A DNA stretch of 64,000 nucleotides from Branchiostoma belcheri (GCF_001625305.1 NW_017804020.1:1350545-1414544); one strand, 5' to 3'; positions 1 through 11,760 are shown, counted from the stretch's first letter. The notes: generated by a model from the letters alone, not told the origin. Made by a program: numbers and translations.

Positions 1-133
1 GCAGATATTTGGGTATCCGCAAAAGACGGTATCAAATAGGCCAGGCAGTATCCCTTAGGCAGACAGAATCCATTTGCCATCCAAATTTGATACTGTCTTT
101 TTTGCGGCCACCCAAACATCTGCTTGGAGATTA
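1..133. repeat. Inverted-repeat MITE, at the left edge
   Basis: The two ends are inverted copies: GCAGATATTTGGGT at the left pairs with ACCCAAACATCTGC near 110-123, and the blocks containing GACGGTATCAAAT and ATTTGATACTGTC pair inside them. The right end continues into CTTGGAGATTA. A second copy of this right end lies at 21.1-21.2 kb. No coding capacity; the outer left end may be cut by the window edge. Confidence 0.7.
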
Positions 134-2100
134 AAAGTGCACAACTCACGCTTGTTAAAGCACTAAAAAAAAAAAACAATTGCTACATTATGTACAAAAC
201 CAGCCCCTACGCTCCATTGCCCTGATGATGATGATGTGACCTTTGCCCTTTCCCCCCAGGGTCCTTGCCCTTCCTGGGTGTTCCATGGTTGAGTGGCGGC
301 CAGTCAGTCAGTCACCTTGTCATGTCCTGTCTGACTCATCTGTCAGGATGAAACATGTACCTGTCCTGCCCACACAGGTGGGGTTTGCCTCAGGTAAACT
401 ATAGTTCTATCTCTACCACGTGTGTAAACTGCAAAGAGTTTAAATTACAATGTACTATAGACAGGAAAAAAAATCAATTTTACACTTAATACAAAATACA
501 GATGAAATTCTGAAAAGATACCATGGAGGCGTAACAAATATGCATCGAGTTGGGTGTATTTGCAAGACATGTCAGTTACAAGTCAAGAGCATGGCATAGT
601 CAATATTGAAATTTCTCTTTCTCTCTGTCAATAAGTCCCAAAAGACCACCAAGTCCTATATGACTTTATTGTACATAACAGGATTATACAATTCCTCTAC
701 AAATCAACTTTGAGCTCAAATTCAAATACAAAACATTTTAACAAGAAGTTCAACACACAATCAATAACAACAGATAAGTTAGTTTTCAACAAAGCCTCTA
801 TCGACTTTGCCAAATTGAAAAGGAACAACTATCAAGTTTATGTATTACCCTATTAATCACACCATACCAAAGTGCAGAAGAAGGGATAGAGAAGTATTTA
901 CACTGGACGAAGTCCATGGATCCTTGTAAGAGTTAAAACCCCGGAGGCCTGTTTCCATGCCTACTTTCAGCAGAAGGAGTAAAACTATTGAGGTCCTCCA
1001 GATGGTTTGGCTTGTCCCATCTGCACCTGTCAGTAACAGACTAACTCCCCTGGCCTGATGTCTGCTGACAGCCTGTCCATCAGGCCACTCAGGATATTGG
1101 TTTTCCAGTTTGCTATTCACTGCTAATCTGTCCTGGGGGGGACTAAAAACAGGAACCTGGAACTTGTGTGGGTGGAAGAGAAACAACTTCTATTGAGTGC
1201 AGTAGAGTAGAGTCTTACGTCTGTTATATAAATCATTGAAATACTTTTTCTGCTTAGCATTCAAGTGCATCTGAGTTGGTAACCAAGGCACAAGGTACAT
1301 GTACAAGGAGTTTGTAAATTACAATATGAAAAGTTAAATGTGAATTCTTATCTAAATCATTCGTAAATTATAAAATTTAACTGTTCCTCAACTCAAAAAG
1401 GAATTGACCCACTAGATAGCTAATGAGGGCCAGTTAAAAATTCTGATGAGTCAATAATCAATTTCTTTTTGAGTTGAAAAACGGTTTTTCATTATCATTC
1501 TGCTTGCATATAAAGGTAGACTGAATACTACCTTGAAAGTCCCTGATCAGTCAGTGCTTGTACTTGACACCTTGTAAAAAAAAGCATAGATCCACTAAAC
1601 TGTGTCAGCAACAGGTGGAGGCATCTGTGTCCTTCCTGACATTTCTCTACAGCGGATTCACAAACGTTTAGGATCTTTGCTAGCTTGAAGACTCCCCCAG
1701 GAAAAAACACAGGAAACTGGATGTAACAGATGTGGACAAGTCTGAAATTTCAGATACTAGTAGTTGGTGGGCATGTTGGCTTCCCGGCTGGTGGTCTAGT
1801 CCCCCAGCATTCCCTAAACTTTACAGATAGCAGATAGCTCTCTACAGAGAATACACACACTGATCCCCAACTGGCACTGATGTTTATAAAGGATATCCAG
1901 CTGCTTGGGTAGTCACACAGTTCTACTGACACAAGCAACATTGATCAGTCAAGGGGCATTCCACAACCTCAATGCAGCTACTATACTACCAGTATAGCAC
2001 CTGTTCTAAGCCATGTGCAGCATGTATTCATACTTATAAGTTATACACCTGCAACAGTTGAACTTGTAACTTCCAGTTCAAAACCAAGATCCATATGACA
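134..2100. other. Non-coding stretch, nothing recognised
   Basis: AT-rich sequence with no open frame that resembles a protein and no RNA gene that I can see. Near 1025-1085 a motif like the AACTCCCCTGGC core of the CTACCAGGCTTC MITE family occurs, which may be a decayed copy. Confidence 0.4.
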
Positions 2101-2124
2101 TCCCAAACAAGAACAACATCATGT

Positions 2125-2300
2125 TCATTGTGCAAGGGACAGACTGCTGAGGTTGCTGCGTTCATTGAACAGCCGTAAATAATTCAAGGAAGTTCTGCGC
2201 CCAACAGATAGGAACATCAAAGTTGGCGGATCTCCAATAACTTTTTCTTCCTTTACATTCTGCAGGCCAAGGCTCTTTCCTTTGTGTACACCACATCCTC
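2125..2300 (-). other. Possible last exon of an unknown minus-strand gene
   Basis: On the minus strand a pyrimidine-rich acceptor (TGTTTTTTCCTGTATAACAG) is followed by an open frame of about 58 codons ending in TGA at 2125. It encodes a mixed-composition tail with the segment NVKEEKVIGDPPTLMFLSVG. All three frames are open for at least 15 codons, so the reading frame is not proven. A second open segment on the same strand near 2640-2700 could be an earlier exon, also without recognisable homology. I do not recognise a family. Confidence 0.15.
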
Positions 2301-2919
2301 CTGTTATACAGGAAAAAACACACAATCGAACTAACTCCTAGCGAACACTTGAATGACATCTCTCTTGATTGAATACCTCTACTGGAAAATAACCAGTGAT
2401 CAACCATTGACATCAATAAGGGAAGCATAATGGAATTTGGGAGTGGATACTTTCTTTTTTCGATCTTTCCGTAAGAAGCAAATGGAAACATGGCCTTGCC
2501 CTTCATTGATTTTTGGTGGCGCGAACGTATGGGCAACAACGGTGAAATAACAGGGTGCTCCGAGACAAAGGGATGACTTTGACCTTACGATCACGCAGCC
2601 TTGTTATCACTTGCTCCGCGCCTCTGGGGCCGAGTAAACTTTTGTAGGATGGAACCAAATTTGGCAGTTGTTCCACAGTGATTACGATCCACCAGTACCT
2701 GGTAGTGCCAGGGGGCAGGACTGCTGCCAAGTGCAAGTCAGGGCTTACATCTTACATGGGAAAATATTGAACAACCTTTCTGTGGAATCAAAAGAATTCT
2801 CCAAACATTAGGATTGAACTTTGGTAACAAAATAGAAACATTATTGCAATGACTGATAATCTATGGCAAGGCTCTATGGCATATGGTACAAAATGTAGTA
2901 TCGATAGCCTGATATCCAG

Positions 2920-3165
2920 CCATGTACAGCTTAGAGAGTACGAAAACTGTGTACGTTCTAAATTTTTCCTGCATGTAAATTGGTCTGCTTTGCCATATGT
3001 CAAGAGTGTACACTCAGATCATACGCAAGCCCTCAAGGTACAATCTGAAAATACGGTACATTGTTGATGTACAAAGCAGGCTGATTTACATGCAGGAAAA
3101 ATTTGACGTGTGCAGTTTCTGTACACTTGCGTGCGGGTTTTTGCCCCGATGTGCATATAAGCTGT
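2920..3165. repeat. Degraded GACCCG-TIR MITE copy
   Basis: Contains the internal hallmarks of the family seen intact at 5916-6131: TTTTTCCTGCATGTAAATTG, a tract with TACGCAAGCCCTCAAGGTAC, ATTTACATGCAGGAAAAATT, and a right part with CGGGTTTTTGCCC. The terminal bases are eroded, so no target-site duplication can be read. Confidence 0.6.
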
Positions 3166-4494
3166 ATGCCGCTATCCCATATGCAGAATATACTGCTGTC
3201 TAGAGAATTCATGATTTTTCTTGCTGCTGATCTGTCTTTCCATTCACACCCACACAAGTATAGATCCACAACCACCCAAATACATATGGACAGGGCATTG
3301 CAGACTGGAAAATTACATCAATCAGGAACATAGAAACATCTTAATGGATTTGTCTCTGGGCATGTCTATATAAATCTGACGTTTGAAATCTCCATAATAT
3401 AGAAATGGGCATTAGAGTAGGATATGTTTTGCACAAAAAAAGTGACTCCTTGTTCGATTCAGCAGAAAATTTAGTGAGTGAAAACAATTTTGAACTTAAA
3501 AATGTGGCACCAATAAACTACATACTGTATCATCTTGACATTCAAGGATTGAATATATTCGGTGCACACACTTTGCGGACATATGCATGCTGATGAAGAC
3601 TATAAAAAGACAGTTTTATGTCTTCCATATCAGTTCCATTCACAGAGATAATGACATCCCCTCCCTTTAGACCATTAATGAGTACCCTATAAAGTAATTC
3701 CCTGGTGTTATGAAGTCATAAACGCTGTCAAGCAGTAGTTAGTGCTGGAGGGCTTCAGGCCTATGAAATCATTGACCCTGTTCTAACAACCTTCTTGTTT
3801 GAATTATCTGGTGTAAATCAGCACTAGGCCCATCTAAAAAGGGAGTGTTCAAAAAAGGCATGTGCACCGATGAAAATAGTAAAAGGCATGTCTGAGCCAT
3901 TTATGATATCATTATATTTACTGATTCTTCTCCAAAACAACAAGGTCAATGACCTAAACCAGACTGTCTGTCACCATGGTAACTGGTGTTCGGTTACATC
4001 ATGTTGCAATGTTACAGCAGAAGGGATTTAGACACCTGTCTGACCATATATATGAATGTGTTTGAGCAAGAATTAACAGAGCAGACCATATGCGAAGGTA
4101 AACATTATGCATTTTTGCTTTGCAAATGCTACCTTTCTAGTTCTCTTGTTACTTTTCATGTACAAGTACAATTTCTAGCTTGCCATGGTTAGAAAAAAAG
4201 GTAGCTTTACATGTTACAATCTGTTAAGCTCTATCGCACAGGTCAGTTTGGGGGCCTGGATGTCTAATATCTAACTCCTGAGGCTAAACTAGCATTAGGC
4301 TTAGTAGCAATGCAAATGTACAATGAAACTGTGGCTGTCACATATAAGATGTTATCTTCCACAACTGTGACTCTTTATGACACTTTCACACAGATCTGAA
4401 GCACTGATAGGGTTTAGTGTTCATGTGATGGCTGCAATAACATTTTTCTGAGAAATCAGGCTGAAAGATAGATAGCTGATAAGAACTGATTTAC

Positions 4495-4616
4495 ATTACC
4501 TCGAGGGCTGGCGTATAATCTGAAGGTACGCTCTTTATGTATGTCAAAGCAGGCCGATTTACATACAGGAAAAATCTGACAATACACAGTTATTTTGCCC
4601 ACATGTAAATTGGGTC
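4495..4616. repeat. Partial GACCCG-TIR MITE copy
   Basis: The right half only: the GAGGGCTGGCGTATAATCTG block, the internal GCCGATTTACATACAGGAAA block, and a right terminus ending CATGTAAATTGGGTCC. Confidence 0.6.
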
Positions 4617-4748
4617 CAAGATGGTAAAAAGCTACAAGTTACAGTACCTGGTCTTATTCCCTAGGACACTGAGGAAATGGAATTTTCCTAGTAAATTTTC
4701 ATTGTAAACACAGGATGGAATAGATTCTACAAAAATTTCCGGATTTTC

Positions 4749-5046
4749 GAGTTTTTTCAGTTTTAAAGTCTGCTACATAATTACTTGCAATAACAGGCAA
4801 GCCAGGAGATTTAGAACACATACGCCAACAACAATATTAAAATTGTTTTCAAGTACCCAAATACATGCATATCCTGGCCTTGAAAGTTCATTATGTTGGT
4901 ATACCAACTTTCAAGGCCAGGATATGCATGCATTTGGGTACTTGAAAATAATTTTAATATTGTTGTTGGAGTATATGTTCTAAATCTCCTGGCTTGCCTG
5001 TTATTGCAAGTAATTATGTAGCCGACATTGAAACTGAAAAAAGCTT
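4749..5046. repeat. Near-perfect 300 bp foldback element
   Basis: Two arms of about 140 bp are inverted copies around the 14 bp palindrome GTTGGTATACCAAC at 4895-4908. The left arm begins in the TTTTTTCAGTTT tract and ends with GGCCTTGAAAGTT; the right arm mirrors it to end GAAACTGAAAAAAGC. Substitutions between arms are few. No coding capacity, so it fits a foldback MITE. Confidence 0.85.
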
Positions 5047-5467
5047 CCAATTCTATAGAAATCAATAACTTTATGAGGCAAGTTTGAACTTTAATTTCCA
5101 ACACCTAACCTGAGTGTAATTTTTTTTCTTGTCATTTTGCCTTCCTACAGTCATTTATTACAAAAAAACATGTTTACCCCATATTTCACCAGCTTTATAT
5201 TCCCCCTGGACTTCACATTACACTGTGTGTGCACATTCAAACACAAGGCTAATTACGTTTATCCCCTGGTTAATTCCCCCCCAGCTTTTCGGAATAAATC
5301 TGTCAAAAGGGCTCAGTATACCTTTCCACAATATCCCAACTGGCTTGACCTTCATGTCTAATGTATACATGTCACACTGTAGGACTACTGATCCATGTTA
5401 AACCCCCCTTTCTCCGGGGATGTCATCAGACTGCCAATCATTTCCTATGACTGTTAAATCATACTCT

Positions 5468-5658
5468 CCAAGCAGAGGTTTGGGTTTTGGCTTATTTTTG
5501 GCATGTTTTTAGGTTTTTTCAATGGAGTTTTCCTTTTGCACTGGAATTTTTTTTACATCAACCCAATGTAAAAAAAAAAGATTCCAGTGCAAAAAAGAAA
5601 CCCCGAAAAAAACCTAAAAACATGCCAAAAATAAGCCAAAACCCAAACCTCTGCTTGG
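5468..5658. repeat. Foldback MITE with CCAAGCAGA ends
   Basis: The left arm starts CCAAGCAGAGGTTTGGG and the right arm ends CCCAAACCTCTGCTTGG. The arms (about 85 bp) are near-perfect inverted copies with a short spacer around 5556-5566. The CCAAGCAGA terminus is shared with the elements at the left edge and at 21.1 kb, which points to a common transposase. Confidence 0.85.
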
Positions 5659-5915
5659 TTAATTCACAGGGAAGTGTCAACTGTAGGGAGAAGTATTATG
5701 TTGCCAAGCTTAAACTAAGGCCAGTATGAGGAAATTTGATCCTTCTCTTTACATGTATATGCTACCTCTTGAAAGGATATTAATAATACTTTATTTGATG
5801 ATTATCAAGGCAAAGACGACTTGAGTGTGATATATTGTATGAATGACAGGGAACAGGTGAAAATTTATGACGGGGAAAAATATTCTTCTCTATTGACAAA
5901 TGTTTAAGTAGCATA

Positions 5916-6131
5916 GACCAGATTTACACATGTGGGCAAAAACCTGTGCACGACACAAGCATACGAAAACTTCTTACTGCTTTGACATACATCAAGAACG
6001 TATTACATTGAGGGCTGGCGTATGATCTGGATGCATGTTCTTTACATATGTCCAAGCAGGTAAAATTTGACTTGCTTGCACCCATACAAAGTTTTCAATC
6101 TTCAGGTTTATGCCCGCAAGTAAATCGGGTC
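5916..6131. mobile_element. GACCCG-TIR MITE, intact ends, ATA target duplication
   Basis: Begins GACCAGATTTACACATG and ends GCAAGTAAATCGGGTC. The 3 bp ATA occurs directly before (5913-5915) and after (6132-6134). A TIR starting GAC with a 3 bp duplication resembles PIF/Harbinger-type elements. 216 bp, non-coding. Confidence 0.75.
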
Positions 6132-6733
6132 ATAGTTAACCACCGCAAATGACCTCATTCAGGATTTTACTGTAAATCAGTTTTGCATTGTCTATGACCA
6201 AAGGGAGGTGTTTCATTTTCCTTCTGGGAACCTGTGGCAAATAGATACATGCATAAAAGTATACAACCATAAAACCTTACCACACAAAGTCTATCAAGAC
6301 GGTAATAAGAATCACAACAGTTAAAAACATCATTTGCAGTAAATTATTATCATTATTTTATCAGTTTGCCTAACCTTGATAAAGATTATTATGAGAGATA
6401 GAAAATGACCATCAAAGTTAAAGTATATTAACCTTTAGAACACTGAAGTAGCAGTTTGGCTAACAATTCTCTATTGGTTACAGCTTACGCAGCAGGGAGA
6501 GGGTTAAATGAGATGAAGAAAGAGCTATTGACTATCATGTTGAGTGATGAGATTTACAGGAATAACCCCCAGTGTCTGTGGTTACAAGGATGACAGAACA
6601 AAAGCCTCAGTGTTTGAGCAGGCACCTGCTAGCCCTGACTACTGCTGATGAGACAGTCAGCACACTTGTGTCCACACGACAAGTAGAGCATCTCAGAACA
6701 ACCCTATCATGAAGAGAGAATACCTCCTTTTAA

Positions 6734-7272
6734 TACCCGATTTACTCACGGATAAAAACCTGACATACGAAAGCTGTGTACGTCAAGTTTTTCCTGCAGG
6801 TAAATCGGTCTGGTTTGACGTACGTCAAGAACGAATGTTTAGATTAATTGTATGTTACCTTGAAAGCAGGCATACGATCTGTACCTACATTCTTTGACAT
6901 ATGTCAATGTAGGCGAATTTAGACCCGGTTTACACGGCGACAAAATCCTTGTGTACGAAAATTGCGTACGCACGCGAGCTTACGTTTGTTTCTGTTTACA
7001 CGCAGCGAGCGGGACCGCTGGGGACTCCCGTTGCGCCGGGAACACCGTTTCGTACGAAACTTGCGTACGCAAATTGGGACCTGTTTACACGGAGGGAAAA
7101 CCTTTCCGTACGCAATTTTCGTACGAAATTTGCGTACGCCATTTTCGTACGCACGGATTTCGTCGCCGTGTAAACCGGGTCTTACACACAGGAAAAACTT
7201 TATACATGTGGTTTTCGTATGCTCGCTGCCGCAAGTGTACCATCACTTTTTTGCCGGCATGGAAGTTGGGTC
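6734..7272. mobile_element. Older GACCCG-TIR MITE interrupted by a younger one
   Basis: The left end is ACCCGATTTACTCACGG (first base mutated) and the right end is GGAAGTTGGGTC. TAA flanks both sides (6731-6733 and 7273-7275). The element is split at 6919-6921 by a 260 bp relative. Removing the insert and one TTA restores the family's normal internal GATTTACACACAGGAAAAA-like block and a usual length of about 276 bp. Confidence 0.75.
6922..7181. mobile_element. Young nested MITE, 28 bp TIRs, TTA duplication
   Basis: The left end is GACCCGGTTTACACGGCGAC and the right end is GTCGCCGTGTAAACCGGGTC; the TIRs differ at about one base. TTA precedes (6919-6921) and follows (7182-7184). The interior is rich in self-complementary TTGCGTACGCAA-like blocks and has much higher CpG than its host element, consistent with recent insertion. 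Open frames across it are by-products of the repeats, not genes. Confidence 0.85.
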
Positions 7273-7558
7273 TAAGCCCAGGCAATAATCACCCTTCATA
7301 CACCAGTGTGCTTTATGTCTACCTAGTGTTCATTTCAATTCTGGCAGTAAATTTCTCCCACATGTGGTCCTGATTTTAGTCCCAGGTAGTTTAAATGGGT
7401 GGCCTGGTGGGTCCCACACTATGAATCTATATTGAGATGGGCAACAGCTTGCTATCGGTATTCCGAGGACCCGTTAAATTGTGCAGGTTATAACCATTAA
7501 TGGGAGTTTGGCTTGCAAAGACAAAGGTCTCTGTACTAGGTCTATATAGACAGACACT

Positions 7559-7807
7559 AGCACGTTGGCAGAATGTACTGCGCCTGTGCGACCCCCGGAT
7601 TTTTCACAGTTTTTGTAGGATGTTTGGTCAATGTTACAAGAGAAATTTGCCCATTGCAAACAATATCTTTACGACACAAAGTTTGAAAAATATAAATGGG
7701 ATGTTAGCTTGAAATACATGAATATGACCTTGACCAAGACGTTCTGTAGAAGTGCTATGCACAATATAGTACAGGTTTCGCGCAGGCACAGTACATTCTG
7801 ACATCCA
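7559..7807. repeat. TIR element, AGCACGTTGGCAGAA family, copy 1
   Basis: The left end reads GCACGTTGGCAGAATGTACT and GCGCCTGTGCG. The right end is its decayed inverse (CGCGCAGGCACAGTACATTC). About 250 bp, non-coding. A clear second copy is at 36.86-37.10 kb. Confidence 0.75.
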
Positions 7808-8164
7808 AGTCTTGCCAAGCCTGCACACACTCACTGGTCTAACATCCATGCAGTTGAACTGTTGAAGGCTTCAAAAGGTGGTCCAGCAGACAGCCTGGCA
7901 AGTTTCCTCTGGGCAGGTCTTCATCAGGACATCATCTCCTGGTACTAACTAGTCCCAGGGTGGGTCAAAGGTGCCCACAAATTAAACACAGCACACTGAG
8001 AATGGGCATGGTTTCAGGGGAGGCCACAGGAATACTATTACCTGTTCCTCTTGTCAGTGATTTCAGGGAAGTAAAAGCAAAAGAAACTCAGAAGTCAATT
8101 ATTCGGTCATTTTTTTTTCTTCAACCCTATCGGATAGCATACTGATATCTTTGAGACAAAAATG

Positions 8165-8398
8165 CAATGTTGCTTGACAGAAAACAGTTACTTGTTTCGT
8201 ATCATAGGCTGGTTCTAGCTATATTGTATTTACTGGTGGTACCCAAAAAAGAGCATTCCTTACGTAGCTTGTTTTGGGGCTATTTTAAATACTTCAAGTA
8301 TGAAATTATGACAAAAATTTGGTTAGAAATTGCAGTAAATGTCAATGTCAAACAGATCTCCTCATCCAGAATGTTTTTTGTATTGCAGATATGAAATT
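8165..8398 (+). repeat. Dispersed repeat, copy 1
   Basis: Matches 16.09-16.28 kb in inverted orientation. Shared blocks are ATCATAGGCTGGTTCTAGC, ACTGGTGGTACC and AATTGCAGTAAATGTCAATG. A third, shorter match to the last part is near 51.79-51.85 kb. Function and ends unknown. Confidence 0.6.
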
Positions 8399-8507
8399 AT
8401 AGCAAATTTTTGGCATGCTACAGTGTAGCAATTTCTATTGTGCCGATAGTGTTCATGTGTTTTTTTTTCCCCTTTCGAGATTTTAATCCATAAACTCATG
8501 TGCAGCT

Positions 8508-10115
8508 AGAGTCCATTCCAAGTCACCGTGCGGGTTTTTAAATCATATTTCTAATATTTTCTAATTAGTTTCAAATAATTCGAAAATATTATAAATATTC
8601 TGAAATTATTATAGAAAATGTAAGTAACCTGAGTAGCATGTTTTCGAAAATGTTAGAATCATTTGCAAAAATTTTGAAAGTGGCAATCAAATGGGATCTT
8701 AATTTCAAAATGTTTACAAACACAATTTGAAATTCGAAAAGTTTCGAAATTTTCCGAAAAGAAGATTGCCTGTTATCAATCAAGCGCTAATCCCCGCTCC
8801 ACAGGCGGCTGTTCATGTTTAGACCTCGCGCGGCGGGACGTCCGCGGCCATCTGGACGCGAGGATCGCTTGGAAACCAGCGTCAGCCCCGTGGGCGATTT
8901 GACACATTTCCTACGGCGCGTTCTTCGTATTTTCGTCGGTTTCCACAAGCTTCAGCTTATTTATCGGGCTTGATTTCTAGCGCTGTTCTGTGTTTTACCG
9001 GCCAAATTGTTAGCGCGGAAATGGCAGCTCGGTACAGTGACTTCCGGGTACCGTGGGTTATTTTTATCTGGCTCGAACAACAAAATTACACTACAAATCG
9101 GCGCATAGAAATTGTCCCAATTCTTCTAGAGTCTTATCACCCTTTTTTTGATAGGATGTTGCTAAGTAGTCGTAGAAAATACGTAGAAAGCAGCGAAAAT
9201 GTGGCTCTTCGCTGATAAAGAAATTCTGCCGCGCCCGCTTATCCAATCGGAACGCAGGTCATGTGAGGTGAACCAATGAGAGCGTAGATCCCGCGCTGCT
9301 ATTTACATATCAAAATGGCGCACGCATGGTTTGTACAGCGATGTGGAGAACACGTTTTTGCCAAGTTTTTTATCCCGGGATTTTCATAGTTTTGACTGAT
9401 TTTTTTGGCACGCCGTGTTACGCTACAAATGACACACTAGAGGAGACAACAGATGATTGATCATTTTACAATCTACGAGAACTTTTGATGAATGAAACAG
9501 GAATGAAATCTTGCTGATTGCGATTTGTTTTTGAATTATTTTGTCTCGTGTTTGTAACGTTCACTCAAGGAGGTTCTTGGTTTTAACCGTAACATGAAAG
9601 ATATGAACACGCTTATGTACATGTCTTGATGTTTTTTGACGTGATCTGAAGTTGGGGGGAAGGCAGCCGCGGTGGAAGCGGAGCGGTTTGATAAATTTTC
9701 GAGAGCAAGTTCCGTGCACTGGAGTTGATTCACGCGGCCGTTTGGGTGGGTGTTTGTTTACAATTATCGCTGGTCGCTGAGGATCGGGCAGCCAGATTCG
9801 CCACGGGATGCTCCCTGTCCTTTCTATTTTGGGGCTCCAGTCGGCTAGGGGGGATTAGTGATTTCACAGATCATTTAGCCAATTTACAAACAGTTCGAAA
9901 CTTTTCGAAAAAATGGTATTCGCGCGAATTCTTTTATTACAATTCTTTCGAAACATCGCACATAGCTTTTAGAATGTTTCGAATGTTTTATAATTAGGGA
10001 AAACTGTTTACAAAGTTAAAACCAAGTTCGAAATGTTTACAAACTATGAAATTCTTTTAGAAAGGGTTACAAACATTTCAAAAAAATTCGAAACAATGAC
10101 TTGGAATGGACTCTA
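8508..10115. mobile_element. 1.6 kb TIR element with CpG-rich cargo
   Basis: The ends are perfect inverted copies: TAGAGTCCATTCCAAGTCA on the left and TGACTTGGAATGGACTCTA on the right. The flanking TA could be a TA target duplication. AT-rich subterminal zones dense in TTCGAAA-like motifs surround a CpG-rich core at about 8.8-9.85 kb. The core lacks a recognisable transposase frame, so the element is non-autonomous. Part of the core and the right subterminal zone recur at 24.57-24.75 kb, and a sister element with the same ends is at 53.5 kb. Confidence 0.8.
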
Positions 10116-10490
10116 TAAGGCACAATTAATGGCACAGCTGCAGGACTATAACTAACAGAGAACCAGTGAAATCTAAATCTAAAACAGTTGCCTTCTAGCC
10201 AAACAAGACTATTATGTTAAGCACATGGCCCTCGGTACATCTTCTAGGGGTTCAAGTTCACTAATGCTAGCCTTAACTGAGATTGATTACTTCGGTGTCC
10301 CCAGGCAATATCTTTCACAGTCACTAATGGTAATTGGCAAATGAACTTTTGCCCGAGTACAGGCTGTCCTCAGAGCCTTTCTTTTTCATTATCACAAAAC
10401 CCACTCATAATCCTGCTACTGTTTACAGCTCTTGGTTATCAGCGAGATCAGACTTTTAAGTAAATTTTGCTCCTTGCAACTCGAAAACTT

Positions 10491-10552
10491 AGACCCCATT
10501 CACATTCAGTTTTTCAATTCATTTTTTGTAAAACTGAATGTGAATGGGGTCT
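10491..10552. repeat. 62 bp hairpin
   Basis: AGACCCCATTCACATTCAGT and its inverse ACTGAATGTGAATGGGGTCT flank a loop of about 20 bp. The end resembles short hairpin MITEs; no other copy was spotted in the window. Confidence 0.7.
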
Positions 10553-10736
10553 TAATTGAGGAAGCATTATGCTTGCCACCATACCAATACAGAATTTAAA
10601 GTCGTTCATCATCATCAATTTCCAATGTAAACACAGACCAATTTGTCAAGCTTTGATTTACTGTACATACAAACACTAACTAAGCAAGTCATATTGTCAG
10701 TCTTGAAACTGACATTGAAGGGGACCTGCAAAACAG

Positions 10737-10970
10737 GGGGGGGGTCCCGACAACGCTCTACGCTGAATTCGGAAACCTCTCGATTACGCTTTATGATAAA
10801 TTCCAAGTGGCTACAACGCATTACGTAGAATTAAAACGGCGGATACGCTCTACGCAAAATGCACTAATTACGCTCTACGTTGAATTAGAGCGGTCCGTCT
10901 ACGCTCTACGTAGAATTAAAACGGCTGATTATGCTCTACGGAGAAGGGCTTGCGGGCCCCCATTGAAGGG
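10737..10970 (+). repeat. TACGCTCTACG repeat array, copy 1
   Basis: Opens with GGGGGTCCCGACAACGCTC and closes with AAGGGCTTGCGGGCCCCC. Between them the motif TACGCTCTACG plus a variable AATT-type spacer recurs every ~25-35 bp. Copies 2 and 3 are at 11.1 and 12.2 kb. Confidence 0.75.
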
Positions 10971-11098
10971 TACAGAGTTCTCAGAGTTTTCTTCAGGGAG
11001 ACACAGGCAAATGAATGGATCAGATAAGAGACTTAGCCATTCCCAAGTATCTTCCAACTGGAATCCAAAGGAATGTTGAATTCCCTAAAGGGGGCCTC

Positions 11099-11230
11099 CA
11101 AGGGGGGGTCCCGACAACGCTCTACGCTAAATTTTGAGAGCCGGCTACGTATTACGCTGAATTCCGGATGCCTCTCTACGCTCTACGCTAAATTCGAAAG
11201 ATTCCGAACGCACTATGCAGAACTCAATCA
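11099..11230 (+). repeat. TACGCTCTACG repeat array, copy 2 (shorter)
   Basis: Starts with GGGGGTCCCGACAACGCTC like copy 1, then CTACGCTAAATT and CTACGCTGAATTCC units. The closing GGGCCCCC end is missing, so this copy looks truncated. Confidence 0.7.
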
Positions 11231-11429
11231 CCTAGCAACTGCATGTTTGCGTGAAAACCTTTTGATTTATCACATGTAGAGTTGACATAACTTGAATTAA
11301 AAGTAGTAACCGGCGGTCGCTTCCTTATACATTGAAAGTATGGAATGCAAAACGGGGTATTCAGTATTACCGCAAGTACCAACTTGACCGCGAGTCGATC
11401 GCCCGAAGATCGGAGGGCGATCCGTGAAT

Positions 11430-11760
11430 GGAGGTAACATGGCCGTAGCCAGGATTTTGAAGGGGTGGACCAACGAGCGCCGTAGGCGCGAGGCGAGCGC
11501 CGAAGGCGCGAGATTCCTAGGGGGGTCCAGGGGCATGCTCCCCCGGGAAATTTTGAAAAATGAACCTTCTGAAATGGCATTTCCTGCGTTTTTAGAGGGT
11601 TTCAAAGAAAAAATCAGAGATAACTTTTTCAATGACAAAGTGAGCCGTTTTCCTACGACGGATTCCAGCCTTGCTGGTGACACGAATCAGTCCATCTTTT
11701 AAAAAAAAGTCTTGGACCTTTAGATAAAAAGTGAACCAAAAAGTGGACCTTTGAGCCTTG
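11430..11760. repeat. GGCGCGAG-rich dispersed repeat
   Basis: Contains GAGCGCCGTAGGCGCGAG and GAGCGCCGAAGGCGCGAG almost in tandem, then GGGGGGTCCAGGGGCATG and CTCCCCCGGGAAATTTTGAA. A decayed relative of its right end (cues AAAGTCCAAGATTTTTG and GGTGGACTGATTC) lies inverted near 12.82-12.95 kb. Non-coding despite an open frame through it. Confidence 0.55.

Larger units (their letters stand above)
2740..5900. other. Gene-free stretch with scattered MITEs
   Basis: No plausible exon seen. Apart from the repeat elements listed separately (2.9-3.2, 4.5-4.6, 4.7-5.05 and 5.47-5.66 kb) the sequence is AT-rich and unremarkable. Confidence 0.4.

Noticed and set aside
6894..7373. 159-codon open frame on the + strand
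   Set aside because: It runs through two nested MITEs and translates their TACGAAA/GCGTACG repeats; no domain.
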